A stretch of 34,343 nucleotides of DNA from contig NZ_WUEH01000029.1 in the NCBI RefSeq assembly GCF_010468615.1, positions 1-34,343 on the forward strand, written 5' to 3'. Under the pieces are notes generated by a model that did not search any database, had not been told where the DNA came from, and was given only the letters and a program-made list of their open reading frames with translations. The first letter of the stretch is position 1. Each line of letters starts with the position of its first letter. A program made the translations under genes and the position numbers. The stretch is from Pseudodesulfovibrio sp. JC047. Its GTDB lineage: Bacteria > Desulfobacterota > Desulfovibrionia > Desulfovibrionales > Desulfovibrionaceae. This document shows positions 1 through 8,397 of the stretch, in pieces.

Positions 1-425
1 CATTCTGTCTTTTTCTCAAAGAACGTTCCCGCCGTCAGGCAGGAAGGGGAAACTAGACTTTCGAGAAGCTCCCGTCAACCCTTTTTTTCAACTTTTTCAA
101 AATTGATTTTCGGGGTAACCGTCCTAGATATTTAAGAATAAACAAGCCGCCGGTGCTGTCCTGTTGGGCTTTCCCGTGCGGCGAAAGAGGTTCTATGGGA
201 ATCGACCAGACAGGTCAAGTGGTATTTTCAAAAAAAGTGCATCATTTTTTTAACATGTTGTAATCATTGTATATTTTATTCAACAAGAAAACACATCTAG
301 CTGTATCGCCTCTGTTTATCGCATCAACAACGCAACACACTGTTCCCAATCTGGCTGGAATCACCCTCGCGTCACGCTATAATCTTTGCTACTTTGTCTG
401 ATAACCCGATACCAAAGGAGATCTC
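1..425. other. Left intergenic region with a long stem-loop, possible untranslated RNA
   Basis: No coding frame is convincing here. A TTGATT at 103-108 is followed about 18 bases later by GATATT at 127-132, a loose sigma-70-like pair. Just downstream, 160-214 folds into a long imperfect stem-loop: 160-167 pairs with 206-214 (one bulge, one wobble), 171-175 pairs with 197-201, and the apical loop is about 21 nt. A run of seven T follows at 244-250, but no GC-rich stem sits directly before it. The stretch at 77-88 (CCC then T7) could be the end of a terminator for a gene left of the window. A transcribed structured RNA is an inference. Confidence 0.3.
378..383 (+). promoter_or_regulatory. Possible -10 box for the secreted-protein gene
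   Basis: A perfect TATAAT lies 43 bases before the ATG at 426. The hexamer 17 bases upstream (355-360, CTGGAA) is a poor -35 match, so only the -10 is supported by sequence. Confidence 0.35.
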
Positions 426-866
426 ATGCGACTTCGAAGCCTCATTTATTGCTGTCTGACCCTGTTGACCCTGCCGGTAGCCTCGGCCTTTGCACAAGAA
501 GCACTCCCTCCTTCAAGCTGGCAACAAACCGGACCGGAAGCCCATGCCGAACGTTTCCTCGACCTCATGGTTGAAGGGAAACTCGACAACGCCTTTAAAG
601 CCCTGCTTGGCAATACGAAGAACGACGCCTTGGACAAACTCAAATTCGAGATATACAGCGCGTACAAAAAAAGCGGCAAGCCCTACGGGTATGAAAAGAT
701 TCTCAAACAGACCGCAGGGAAATCCGTCATGCGGCTCCGCTACGTTCTGCTTTTCAAGAACATGCCAAAGACATTCGACATCTATTATTACAATCCCACC
801 GGGCAAGGATGGAAGCTGCGGACCTTCTCATACATCAAGGACATCAAGAAGATATTCGCCCAATAG
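426..866 (+). CDS. Small secreted protein, NTF2-like fold suspected
   Basis: This is a 146-residue protein with a clear signal peptide: MRLR, a hydrophobic stretch to about residue 20, then an A-F-A-Q cleavage region near residue 24, so it is probably periplasmic. The mature part has an alpha-helical first half (AERFLDLMVEGKLDNAF) and ends in beta-strand-like segments with YYYNPTGQGWKLRTFSY. That order recalls small NTF2-like domains such as DUF4019 or DUF3887, but this is a resemblance and no assignment is made. The ATG at 426 has an AAAGGAG Shine-Dalgarno five bases upstream. It is convergent with the permease gene, with only 32 bases between the stops. No function is claimed. Confidence 0.85.
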   Translation: MRLRSLIYCCLTLLTLPVASAFAQEALPPSSWQQTGPEAHAERFLDLMVEGKLDNAFKALLGNTKNDALDKLKFEIYSAYKKSGKPYGYEKILKQTAGKSVMRLRYVLLFKNMPKTFDIYYYNPTGQGWKLRTFSYIKDIKKIFAQ

Positions 867-898
867 CTGACACTCCGACCAAGGGCATTCTCTTTCTT

Positions 899-2146
899 CT
901 AATAGATATATGGCAGGACCCAGCTCAACCAGCTGGTCATGAGGATCGCTCCAAGGACGTTGAGCACGCACCCCAAGCCCAGCATGATCGGCAACGATGC
1001 GCCTTTCATCTCGCCATACGCCAACGCATTCGATGTCGTGGCAATAGGTGTCATGAACGCACAGGTGGACGCGATCCCGACCCCTATCATCAAATAGAGC
1101 GGGTCCATGCTGTGACCCTGCGCCGCGTAAAAGGCGATAGTAAAAAAAGCGGCCACCACGGCGGTATTGGACAAGACTTCGGTCAAGAAAATGACCGATA
1201 TAATAGTGAGAAAGAACAGCAAAACCGGTGTCATGTCGCCTTGAAGCATTTTTCCGGCAGCGATCACGGCCCGCTCATCCAATTCAAGCCAATGCACTCC
1301 CGCAAAAAGGACGCCAAGCGCCACAATGAAAAGCAGCCCTCGCCGGGGTACTGAGCGCACAAGGTCTCCAGCGGTCAACAATGGTCCTCGGCCCACTGGG
1401 GATGATGGCGCATCCCGCACAAAAAGCAGATACAGAAATACCACGGCGAACCCGAGACAAAACACGGGAGAAATCGCGGCAAACCCGACCACCTGTTGTC
1501 GAAGGACAGCCTCCATCACCCAATACAATATATAAAGCCAAAACAACCGCACGCCATACCGTTGCCGCAATCCGGCTTCATGCCCATTCGGAAGCCGCTC
1601 CACTTTGGCCGTCACGCCACGGGCTGAAGCAGGCAATCCCAATCCGGCGGCCACACCCCACGCCAATCCCACAAAGCAGATGACCAGGGGGACTGACCAA
1701 AGAAACCAATTGAAAAAAGTAATCTGCTCACGACCGGGGACTTCAAACACATCCAACGCCGCAAACAGAACAGCATTGGCCGGAGAGCCTATCATGGACC
1801 CCATGCCGCCAATGGCCGACCCATAAATGGCCGAACACATGAGAATCGTCGTCATTCCCGTGGCACCCTGTTCGGCAAAATCCGTATCCAATTTCTTGAG
1901 CACTGGAATCAGGGTCAATACGGTAATGGTATTGGGAATAAATGAAGACAAGGCAGCCGATGCTGCAATGATATATAAAATCAACAAGGATGCTCGCCCT
2001 CGGCTCTTGTTCAAAGCCCAGGAGACAAAACTATCGGTGATCCTGGCTGCGGCCATCAATTGATAGACCAAATAGCCACACACAAAAAGCAGGATCAAGG
2101 GCAAGCGATGCCAAAGATAGGCAGGTAAGTCGGTAAAATTTTCCAC
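899..2146 (-). CDS. SLC13/DASS-like membrane permease
   Basis: This is a polytopic inner-membrane protein with roughly ten hydrophobic segments. It carries two related halves typical of the ion transporter superfamily (SLC13/DASS, ArsB, NhaD): a first helical-hairpin motif with PNTITVLTLIP and IGSPANAVLF, and a second with LSNTAVVAAFF and ATTSNALAYGEMKG. In SLC13 members such S/P-N-T/A motifs bind Na+ and the carboxylate or sulfate substrate. The substrate here cannot be read from sequence. The longest frame begins at a TTG at 2170 with no ribosome site; the GTG at 2146 has GGAG five bases upstream and gives 415 residues, so it is preferred. It lies about 60 bases downstream of the EAL gene on the same strand and may be cotranscribed with it. 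Confidence 0.85.
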   Translation of the reverse strand: MENFTDLPAYLWHRLPLILLFVCGYLVYQLMAAARITDSFVSWALNKSRGRASLLILYIIAASAALSSFIPNTITVLTLIPVLKKLDTDFAEQGATGMTTILMCSAIYGSAIGGMGSMIGSPANAVLFAALDVFEVPGREQITFFNWFLWSVPLVICFVGLAWGVAAGLGLPASARGVTAKVERLPNGHEAGLRQRYGVRLFWLYILYWVMEAVLRQQVVGFAAISPVFCLGFAVVFLYLLFVRDAPSSPVGRGPLLTAGDLVRSVPRRGLLFIVALGVLFAGVHWLELDERAVIAAGKMLQGDMTPVLLFFLTIISVIFLTEVLSNTAVVAAFFTIAFYAAQGHSMDPLYLMIGVGIASTCAFMTPIATTSNALAYGEMKGASLPIMLGLGCVLNVLGAILMTSWLSWVLPYIY

Positions 2147-2207
2147 AAAAGCTCCGGGCTGGACGTTCAATGGCTGACAATGGACCGCTTTCGCGGAAAA
2201 ATGTCAA

Positions 2208-3452
2208 CTAACCAGCGAGAGCCATTTCCACACACACGATATACCGATCCCCCTGGATATTGAAAAACGGGGTACTCACAAGGCAGGCCTTTTCCCCGGT
2301 AAATGGCGAAACAAACGGCGGGGTCACGAATTTCTCATACCCGATATCAAGATAGAGGACATAGTCTTCCACAGAATGACTCACCCCTATATCCGTCTTT
2401 AAAATCACATCGGGATGGGAAGCGGATTGCCGCAGAGACGATGAAATTCGTCGGGTAATCTGTCGCCCGGTCGTATCAAGGACAAAAAGGGAAATAATCC
2501 CTTCACCGGTTCGGGCAAGCTTCTTACAGCCATCCTCAAACCACTCTTCCGACCGATTCGACAATTTGGAGCACACACTGGACACGTCCTTGAAAATCTG
2601 GACAAACCGCTCTTTCTTCCGTCGAACCTGTCTGTTCTTCACTTTCAGATATTTATCATAGGTCTCGACAATTTTCTCACGAAACATCCAGGCAGGATCA
2701 CCAACATGACGCTCCTCGCCACGAGTATAGTAATACCCCTGCTGCAAATTGACCCCAGCCATCAGCAGGCGAATCGACTCCGCTTCGGTCTCGACTCCAC
2801 ACCCAATCACGGACGCACCAACATGGTCCGCCGCCGAAATCAGACCTTCAAGCGTCTTCGCCGAATACTCTGCACGTTCCGTATCGCCAAAAAAGGACCG
2901 ATTTATCTTGATAAAATCCGGCTTCAATCGGGAAATGGCACTGTTGAACGGCTCGTCGACGGCACAACCATCCAGACCGACCTTCAAACCATGCTCCCGA
3001 AAATGCGCACAAAAGGCGGCCATCCGTTCAACGTCAGGGGCAAAGCTCACCCCTTCAACGACAACGCTTTGAGGAGCGATGCCCAATTGTTCGATCTGCT
3101 CGAACAAATACGCTGAATCCGGATCAACGTGCGGCATGATGTCCACGTTCACGTTCAGATACAACAACAGGTCCGGGTGGGTCTCATGAATGGACCTGTA
3201 CCTGGCCAACGCCTTGTCCCGGCAAAGCCGATCAACGTTCACAATCAATTCCGGGCTGAGATCCTTGTGAAAAAGCATTCGAATATCGGGACACCGAGCA
3301 AACTCTCCCGTCACACGAGAAAATGCTTCAAAACCAATAATGGATTTTGAAGCAATAGCCACCACCGGCTGAAAATACGTATTGATCTGTCGAGACTCAA
3401 GGATCGCTCGAACCTTTTTCTCATCGACCCGAGAACAATTTTCTTCCACCAC
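2208..3452 (-). CDS. Degenerate EAL-domain protein, YkuI-like
   Basis: From the preferred start the protein has about 414 residues: an EAL domain (about 15-250) followed by a sensor-like C-terminal domain (about 265-414) whose position and length match the YkuI_C domain of Bacillus YkuI. EAL landmarks are partly kept: FEAF for EAL, an Asn in LYLNVNV, Glu in VVVEGV, Lys in FIKINRSF, Glu in GCGVETEAE and a QGYYY. The DDFGTG loop is replaced by DGCAVD, losing one metal-binding Asp, and KID reads KIN. Catalysis of c-di-GMP hydrolysis is therefore doubtful and a binding or scaffolding role is possible. The open frame runs up to 3725, overlapping dnaE, but the first 91 residues look non-coding. The GTG at 3452 has GGGAAGG about nine bases upstream, so it is preferred. 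Confidence 0.8.
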   Translation of the reverse strand: MVEENCSRVDEKKVRAILESRQINTYFQPVVAIASKSIIGFEAFSRVTGEFARCPDIRMLFHKDLSPELIVNVDRLCRDKALARYRSIHETHPDLLLYLNVNVDIMPHVDPDSAYLFEQIEQLGIAPQSVVVEGVSFAPDVERMAAFCAHFREHGLKVGLDGCAVDEPFNSAISRLKPDFIKINRSFFGDTERAEYSAKTLEGLISAADHVGASVIGCGVETEAESIRLLMAGVNLQQGYYYTRGEERHVGDPAWMFREKIVETYDKYLKVKNRQVRRKKERFVQIFKDVSSVCSKLSNRSEEWFEDGCKKLARTGEGIISLFVLDTTGRQITRRISSSLRQSASHPDVILKTDIGVSHSVEDYVLYLDIGYEKFVTPPFVSPFTGEKACLVSTPFFNIQGDRYIVCVEMALAG

Positions 3453-3695
3453 GCCTTCGTGCCTTCCCTTTTTTTGATAATAGTTACTTGAACATATAAA
3501 GAGGACGCTACTCCCCAAAAGCACCTCGGTCAATACCCTGATTTGGACTGTCTCACTGCACAAAAGGCTTGGTCTGACACTCAAGTCCGCCCTTTTCCAC
3601 AAATCTGAACTATCCCCGGTTCGCTTCTTCCAAAGCGACACGGAATCCAGTATACATGGAGGTCTTGATTCAACATCATTTCCACAGGGAGTACC
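3453..3695. promoter_or_regulatory. Divergent intergenic region between the EAL gene and dnaE
   Basis: If the EAL gene starts at 3452, these 243 bases separate two divergent genes and must hold both promoters. A TATACA stands about 45 bases before the dnaE GTG as a possible -10, with no good -35. On the minus strand a TTGACC near 3530 is followed by no strong -10. Nothing else recognisable is present. Confidence 0.3.
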
Positions 3696-6600
3696 GTGGC
3701 CGAATTCGTTCATCTTCACGTCCATACTGAATACAGTCTTCTGGACGGTGCAATCCGCATCAACGACCTGCTTTCACGGTCCAAGGACCTCGGTATGCCA
3801 GCCGTGGCCATCACGGACCACGGGTCCATGTTTGGTGCCGCAACCTTTTACACGTCTGCCATGGAAATGGGCATCAAGCCCATCATCGGCTGTGAAGTCT
3901 ATGTGGCCGCTGGCGATATCGACGACGAAGGTGCCCACAAACGCAAGGAAAAAGGCGGCGGCTATCATCTGGTCCTGCTCGCCAAGAACCGCAAGGGATA
4001 CCAAAACCTGACCAAGCTGGTCAGTACCGGCTATCTTGAAGGATTCTATTATAAGCCGCGTGTCTGCAAGAATCTGCTCAAAAAGTATTCAGAAGGACTC
4101 ATTGCAATGTCCGCCTGTCTGGCCGGAGAAGTTCCCCGCAAACTCATGAACGAGGGGCTGGATGAAGGCGTGAAGATGGCCGAGACCTACGCCTCGATTT
4201 TCCCCGGCAACTTCTATCTCGAATTGCAGGATAACGGCATTGGCAAACAGACCAGGCTCAATGAGCTGCTCATCAAATGCAGCGAAAAAACCGGCCTGCC
4301 CTTAGTCGCCACAAATGACTGTCACTACCTGACTGCCGAAGACTACGAAGCACACGACACCCTGCTCTGCATCCAGACACAAACCACGGTGGACGCGGAA
4401 AAACGGTTCAGGATGGACACGCAGGAACTGTATTTCAAGACGCCTGAAGAAATGGAAAAGGCGTTCTCCCATGTGCCCGAAGCCATTCTCAACACCCAGC
4501 GCATCGCCGAGCAATGCAACCTCGAAATCGAAATGGGGAACTACTATTTCCCAAAATACGAACTGTCCGAAGGCGTATCGGACATGGACGAAGAATTCAC
4601 CCGACTTTGCAAGGCTGGACTCAAACGGCGGCTGGAGACCATTCCATATGAAGTGGATGAAAAAAAGTATTGGGACCGGCTCGACTACGAACTTGGGGTC
4701 ATCATCGAAATGGGTTTCCCGGCCTACTTCCTCATCGTGCAGGACTTCATCAACTGGGCCAAGGACAACCGAATTCCAGTGGGACCGGGCCGTGGGTCGG
4801 CTGCTGGTTCCATCGTGGCGTGGTCTCTCAAGATCACCAACCTTGATCCGCTCCCCTATGATCTGTTGTTCGAACGATTCCTGAACGTGGAACGTGTCTC
4901 CATGCCTGATATCGACGTTGACTTCTGTGAACGCCGCCGTCTGGAAGTCGTCAAATATTGTGCCCAGAAATATGGCTCTGACCACGTTGCACAGATCACC
5001 ACCTTCGGGACCATGAAAACCAAGGCGGTCATCAAGGACGTTGGTCGCGCACTGGGCATGACCTTTGGCGAAACAGACCGCATCGCCAAACTCGTCCCGG
5101 ATGATCCTGCCATCATGGCCAAACTGCTTGGCGTGGAAAAAGCCAAGATCAACGTTCCCAACGCGGTCAAGGGCGTGGTCGAACTCGACGACATGGTCGC
5201 CACAGACCCGAAAATCGCCAAGCTCATCGATATTTCCACCCGGCTTGAAGGACTGTGCCGACACGCATCCACCCATGCGGCGGGTGTGGTCATCTCGGAC
5301 AAACCCATGGTTGAATACCTTCCCCTGTACAAAGGGAAGAAGGGTGAAATCGTGACCCAGTTCGACATGAAAAAAGTCGAAAAAGTCGGCCTTATCAAGT
5401 TCGACTTTCTGGGACTCCGCACCATGACCGTCATCGAGGACTGTCTGGACATCATTCGAGAACAAGGCAAAGAAGCACCAAATCTCGACACCCTTTCTCT
5501 GGATGACCCGGATACCTTCGACATCTTTGCCAAGGGCGATACCGACGGTGTCTTTCAGGTTGAATCCTCGGGGATGCGCAAATATCTCAGGATGCTGCGG
5601 CCCGACTGCTTTGAAGATATCGTGGCCATGCTCGCCCTGTACCGTCCCGGCCCGCTGGGCATGATCGGTTCACAGGGTGTCAGCATGGTTGATGAATTCA
5701 TCATGCGCAAACACGGTGACATCGAAGTCACCTACCCGCACCCGTCCCTCGAAGACACGCTCAAGCCCACATATGGGGTCATGGTGTATCAGGAACAGGT
5801 CATGGCCACCGCCATGACGGTCGCCAACTACTCACTGGGTGAAGGTGACCTTCTTCGTCGCGCCATGGGTAAAAAGATCGCCGAAGAAATGGCCAAGCAA
5901 CGGTCCCGTTTCCTCGAAGGCTCCAGGGAAAACAAGATTCCCGACAAGATCGCCAACGAGATCTTTGACACCATGGAAAAATTCGCGGCCTACGGTTTCA
6001 ACAAATCGCACTCAGCCGCCTACGCGCTTATTTCCTACCACACCGCGTATCTCAAGGCCCATTTTCCGGTAGAATTCATGGCCGCGCTCATGTCCACGGA
6101 AATGAACAACACCGAAAAGATCATCATGTACATCAACGCCTGTCGCGACATGGAGATCACGGTCAAACAGCCCAACATCAATGCCGGACACGCCCGATTC
6201 TCAGTGCTGAACGGCGACATTCTCTATGCCATGGCTGCCATCAAGAACGTGGGCGAGGAAGCGGTCAATGAGATTGTCATCGAACGCAATGAGAACGGAC
6301 CGTTCAAGGACATTTTCGACTTCTGCGAACGAGTCAATCTACGCCGCGTGACCAAACGGGTCCTGGAATCCCTTATCAAGGCTGGTGCTCTGGATTGTTT
6401 CAAATGCTCCCGGGCCGGTCTGTTGCACGATCTGGAAAAAGCCGTTGCCCTTGGTCAAAAAAAAGCCAAGGAAAAGGATTCCGGAATGCTCAACATGTTG
6501 GATATGCTCGGTGGCGGGGGACCGGACGCGCCGTCTCTTTCTCCCACCTGTTCAGACATGGAAGAATTCGACGACAAGGAAAAACTCTCGCAGGAAAAGG

Positions 6601-7238
6601 ACGTGCTCGGATTCTTTCTCACCGGGCATCCCCTGCTTTCCTACCGTCAGGACTTGGCACGGCTCCGCACCAACACGCTCCAGGAATGCAAGAACATTCC
6701 CAACGGGTCGGAAGTCCGCGTGGCCGTCATCATCCCGGATTACAAGCAATTCATCACCAAACGGGGCGACCCCATGGCCTTTTGCGTGGCCGAAGACCTG
6801 ACCACGTCCGGTGAAATCACCATGCTTCCAAAAGTCTACGCCGACGCCCGAGAAATGATCGATGCAGACCGGCCACTCATGGTTCAAGGCAAGATCGACA
6901 TTCGCGAAGAGCCTGGACAGGAAGAAGCCCCCAAAGCGGCCAAGATTCTGGCGGACAAGGTCATGTTCCTTGCAGACGCAGTGCAGGGATCGGACAAACC
7001 CGTTCCGCTCTGGGTCGGTGAAAAGAATGCGGTGGACGCGCACCTCGGTGCTCTCAAAACCATCTTGCAAAAATACCCTGGCAACACACACGTCACCCTC
7101 GGTGTCATCACAAGAGAGAGTGTCATCACCCTCAAACTCGGCCATGGATGGAAGATCTTCCCGAGTCGCGAATTCTGGAAAGACGTGGAAAAATGGCAAA
7201 ATGGCGATGCCCTGCGGCATCAGGCTGCCATGAACTAA
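3696..7238 (+). CDS. dnaE: DNA polymerase III subunit alpha
   Basis: This is the catalytic subunit of the replicative polymerase. At 1180 residues it is close to the family length of about 1160. The PHP domain opens with FVHLHVHTEYSLLDG and continues with ITDHGSMFGA, GCEVYV and NDCHYL. The palm carries PDIDVDF near residues 403-409, the two catalytic Asp residues, and the third acidic region follows near 560-575 (KFDFLGLRTMTV). The fingers include LYRPGPLGMI and AAYGFNKSHSAAYALISYHTAYLK. A helix-hairpin-helix segment (VTKRVLESLIKAGALDCF) lies near 890 and an OB fold near 1005-1100. The start is GTG at 3696, with ACAGGGAG just upstream and the canonical family N-terminus. The frame is intact and no intein was seen. 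Confidence 0.98.
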   Translation: MAEFVHLHVHTEYSLLDGAIRINDLLSRSKDLGMPAVAITDHGSMFGAATFYTSAMEMGIKPIIGCEVYVAAGDIDDEGAHKRKEKGGGYHLVLLAKNRKGYQNLTKLVSTGYLEGFYYKPRVCKNLLKKYSEGLIAMSACLAGEVPRKLMNEGLDEGVKMAETYASIFPGNFYLELQDNGIGKQTRLNELLIKCSEKTGLPLVATNDCHYLTAEDYEAHDTLLCIQTQTTVDAEKRFRMDTQELYFKTPEEMEKAFSHVPEAILNTQRIAEQCNLEIEMGNYYFPKYELSEGVSDMDEEFTRLCKAGLKRRLETIPYEVDEKKYWDRLDYELGVIIEMGFPAYFLIVQDFINWAKDNRIPVGPGRGSAAGSIVAWSLKITNLDPLPYDLLFERFLNVERVSMPDIDVDFCERRRLEVVKYCAQKYGSDHVAQITTFGTMKTKAVIKDVGRALGMTFGETDRIAKLVPDDPAIMAKLLGVEKAKINVPNAVKGVVELDDMVATDPKIAKLIDISTRLEGLCRHASTHAAGVVISDKPMVEYLPLYKGKKGEIVTQFDMKKVEKVGLIKFDFLGLRTMTVIEDCLDIIREQGKEAPNLDTLSLDDPDTFDIFAKGDTDGVFQVESSGMRKYLRMLRPDCFEDIVAMLALYRPGPLGMIGSQGVSMVDEFIMRKHGDIEVTYPHPSLEDTLKPTYGVMVYQEQVMATAMTVANYSLGEGDLLRRAMGKKIAEEMAKQRSRFLEGSRENKIPDKIANEIFDTMEKFAAYGFNKSHSAAYALISYHTAYLKAHFPVEFMAALMSTEMNNTEKIIMYINACRDMEITVKQPNINAGHARFSVLNGDILYAMAAIKNVGEEAVNEIVIERNENGPFKDIFDFCERVNLRRVTKRVLESLIKAGALDCFKCSRAGLLHDLEKAVALGQKKAKEKDSGMLNMLDMLGGGGPDAPSLSPTCSDMEEFDDKEKLSQEKDVLGFFLTGHPLLSYRQDLARLRTNTLQECKNIPNGSEVRVAVIIPDYKQFITKRGDPMAFCVAEDLTTSGEITMLPKVYADAREMIDADRPLMVQGKIDIREEPGQEEAPKAAKILADKVMFLADAVQGSDKPVPLWVGEKNAVDAHLGALKTILQKYPGNTHVTLGVITRESVITLKLGHGWKIFPSREFWKDVEKWQNGDALRHQAAMN

Positions 7239-7269
7239 GAGGCTTTCAAAATTTCGATCAAGTGCTGTG

Positions 7270-7300
7270 GGTCTCATCGAACCAGCGGTTCGATGAGACC
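7270..7300. repeat. Perfect 14-bp inverted repeat after dnaE
   Basis: Bases 7270-7283 are exactly complementary to 7287-7300, with a three-base AGC centre. No T-run follows on either strand, so it is not a standard intrinsic terminator. It sits 31 bases after the dnaE stop and 74 bases before the MazG-like start. Possible roles are an RNA 3'-end stabiliser, an attenuator or a protein-binding palindrome. Confidence 0.7.
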
Positions 7301-7374
7301 TGTACCCAAAACGAAATATCTCGACACACCACGCTCCCGTATGATCTCACCCTGCAACCAGAAGAAAAGATATC

Positions 7375-7740
7375 ATGGATTCATTAAAAGAACTCGACGC
7401 ACGCCACTGGAAATTCGTGGAAGAACGTCATTGGCAACAGCATCAATCCCCGAAGAATCTCGCCATGGCCCTCACCGCTGAAGTTGGTGAATTGGTAGAA
7501 CATTTCCAATGGCTGACCGTCGAAGAAAGCCGAAATGTCAGTGGCAAGCGAAAGGATGCTGTGGCCGAAGAAATGGCGGACGTGCTCATCTACCTGACCC
7601 GCATGGCCTCGGAGCTGGACATCGATCTGGTTGCGGCTGCGCATGAAAAATGCGAAAGAAACGAGCAAAAGTACCCGGTGGAAGAATTCCAAGACGGCAA
7701 CCGTCGTCCGCACGAGTACAAAGACCGCAACACGTATTAA
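7375..7740 (+). CDS. MazG-like nucleotide pyrophosphohydrolase
   Basis: This 121-residue, all-helical protein carries the two metal-binding motifs of the all-alpha NTP pyrophosphatase superfamily: EVGELVEHFQW (E-x-x-E) near residues 36-46 and EEMADVLIYL (E-x-x-D) near 65-74. The opening HWKFVEERHWQQHQSPKNLA fits the short single-domain MazG-like/DCTPP1 type, which hydrolyses non-canonical or excess dNTPs to the monophosphate and pyrophosphate. It is much shorter than two-domain MazG of about 260 residues. The exact nucleotide is not predictable. Its ribosome site is weak (AGAAGAAAAGA). It heads a tight run with queD, a small membrane protein and dtd. Confidence 0.9.
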   Translation: MDSLKELDARHWKFVEERHWQQHQSPKNLAMALTAEVGELVEHFQWLTVEESRNVSGKRKDAVAEEMADVLIYLTRMASELDIDLVAAAHEKCERNEQKYPVEEFQDGNRRPHEYKDRNTY

Positions 7741-7761
7741 CCCGACAAAGGACACCACAGT

Positions 7762-8142
7762 ATGCCCGGCAAATGGAAACTGACCATCACCCACGATTTT
7801 TCGGCCTCGCACCAACTGCGCAACTATGGCGGCAAGTGTGAGAACATGCACGGCCACAACTTTGGCGTGGAGGTTGTTGTCGAGGGCGACACATTGGATG
7901 AAAAGATTCAGTACCTCGTGGATTTCAAGGAGATAAAACGGCACACCAAGGCCGTGCTTGAACAGCTCGACCACCACCATCTCAACGAGATTCCACCCTT
8001 TACCGAAATCAACCCTTCATCCGAAAACCTCGCCATGTTCATCTATAAGGCACTGAACGGCACCCTGCCAGACGTGGTACGATTGGTTGAAGTCTCGGTT
8101 TCGGAAAAAGATTCCTCAAAAGCCACATACTGGGAAGAATAG
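7762..8142 (+). CDS. queD: 6-carboxytetrahydropterin synthase (QueD / PTPS family)
   Basis: This 126-residue protein belongs to the tunneling-fold pterin synthase family. Zinc ligands are visible as H in FSASHQL and two in HGHNF. The catalytic Cys lies in C-E-N-M-H-G-H, the CxxxHGH spacing typical of bacterial QueD. LDHHHLNEIPPF supplies the catalytic Asp/His and PSSENLAMFI the conserved Glu region. QueD converts 7,8-dihydroneopterin triphosphate to 6-carboxytetrahydropterin, the second step to queuosine. queC and queE are not beside it, so a general pterin role cannot be excluded. AAAGGA lies ten bases before the ATG. The next gene starts two bases after its stop. Confidence 0.92.
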   Translation: MPGKWKLTITHDFSASHQLRNYGGKCENMHGHNFGVEVVVEGDTLDEKIQYLVDFKEIKRHTKAVLEQLDHHHLNEIPPFTEINPSSENLAMFIYKALNGTLPDVVRLVEVSVSEKDSSKATYWEE

Positions 8143-8144
8143 CC

Positions 8145-8396
8145 GTGTCCACCAAAAAAAAAGACGCTCGGGGCGAAATCAACGGCATGTCCTATGGGAA
8201 AATCATGACCAGCCTGCTCATTCCAAAAGACGCACGCAACAACCCCAAACGAGTTCTCAGCGGAATCGCCTTTTTGGCTTTTGTCTGTTTTTTCCTGTTC
8301 GCCGCGTTCAGTCGAGGCTGTCATCGCGATGCCATGGAACATCAGGAAAAAAACGTCAGTCATCACACCGTCATCATATCCACAAAGTCGGTCTAA
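8145..8396 (+). CDS. Small single-pass membrane protein of unknown function
   Basis: An 83-residue protein that I do not recognise. It starts at GTG 8145, with GGAAG overlapping the end of queD, which implies translational coupling. The first 35 residues are basic and polar ([17 protein letters not shown]). One hydrophobic helix follows at about residues 38-55 ([18 protein letters not shown]), then a short His-rich tail with one Cys ([15 protein letters not shown]). The positive-inside rule suggests an N-in orientation with the tail in the periplasm. Its stop is one base before the dtd ATG, so it is embedded in the operon. It is probably a real gene because of this packing. Confidence 0.7.
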   Translation: MSTKKKDARGEINGMSYGKIMTSLLIPKDARNNPKRVLSGIAFLAFVCFFLFAAFSRGCHRDAMEHQEKNVSHHTVIISTKSV

Positions 8397-8397
8397 C

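Noticed and set aside
140-235. Small SRP RNA (ffs)
   Set aside because: The 5' part has a CTGTTGG...TCCCG-like start, but the conserved apical GGAA/AGCAG domain and the closing 3' half are absent, and the region pairs instead as a simple hairpin.
4302-5465. 387-codon open frame on the minus strand inside dnaE
   Set aside because: Antisense shadow of dnaE with an unusually high His/Phe/Val/Asp composition typical of such frames.
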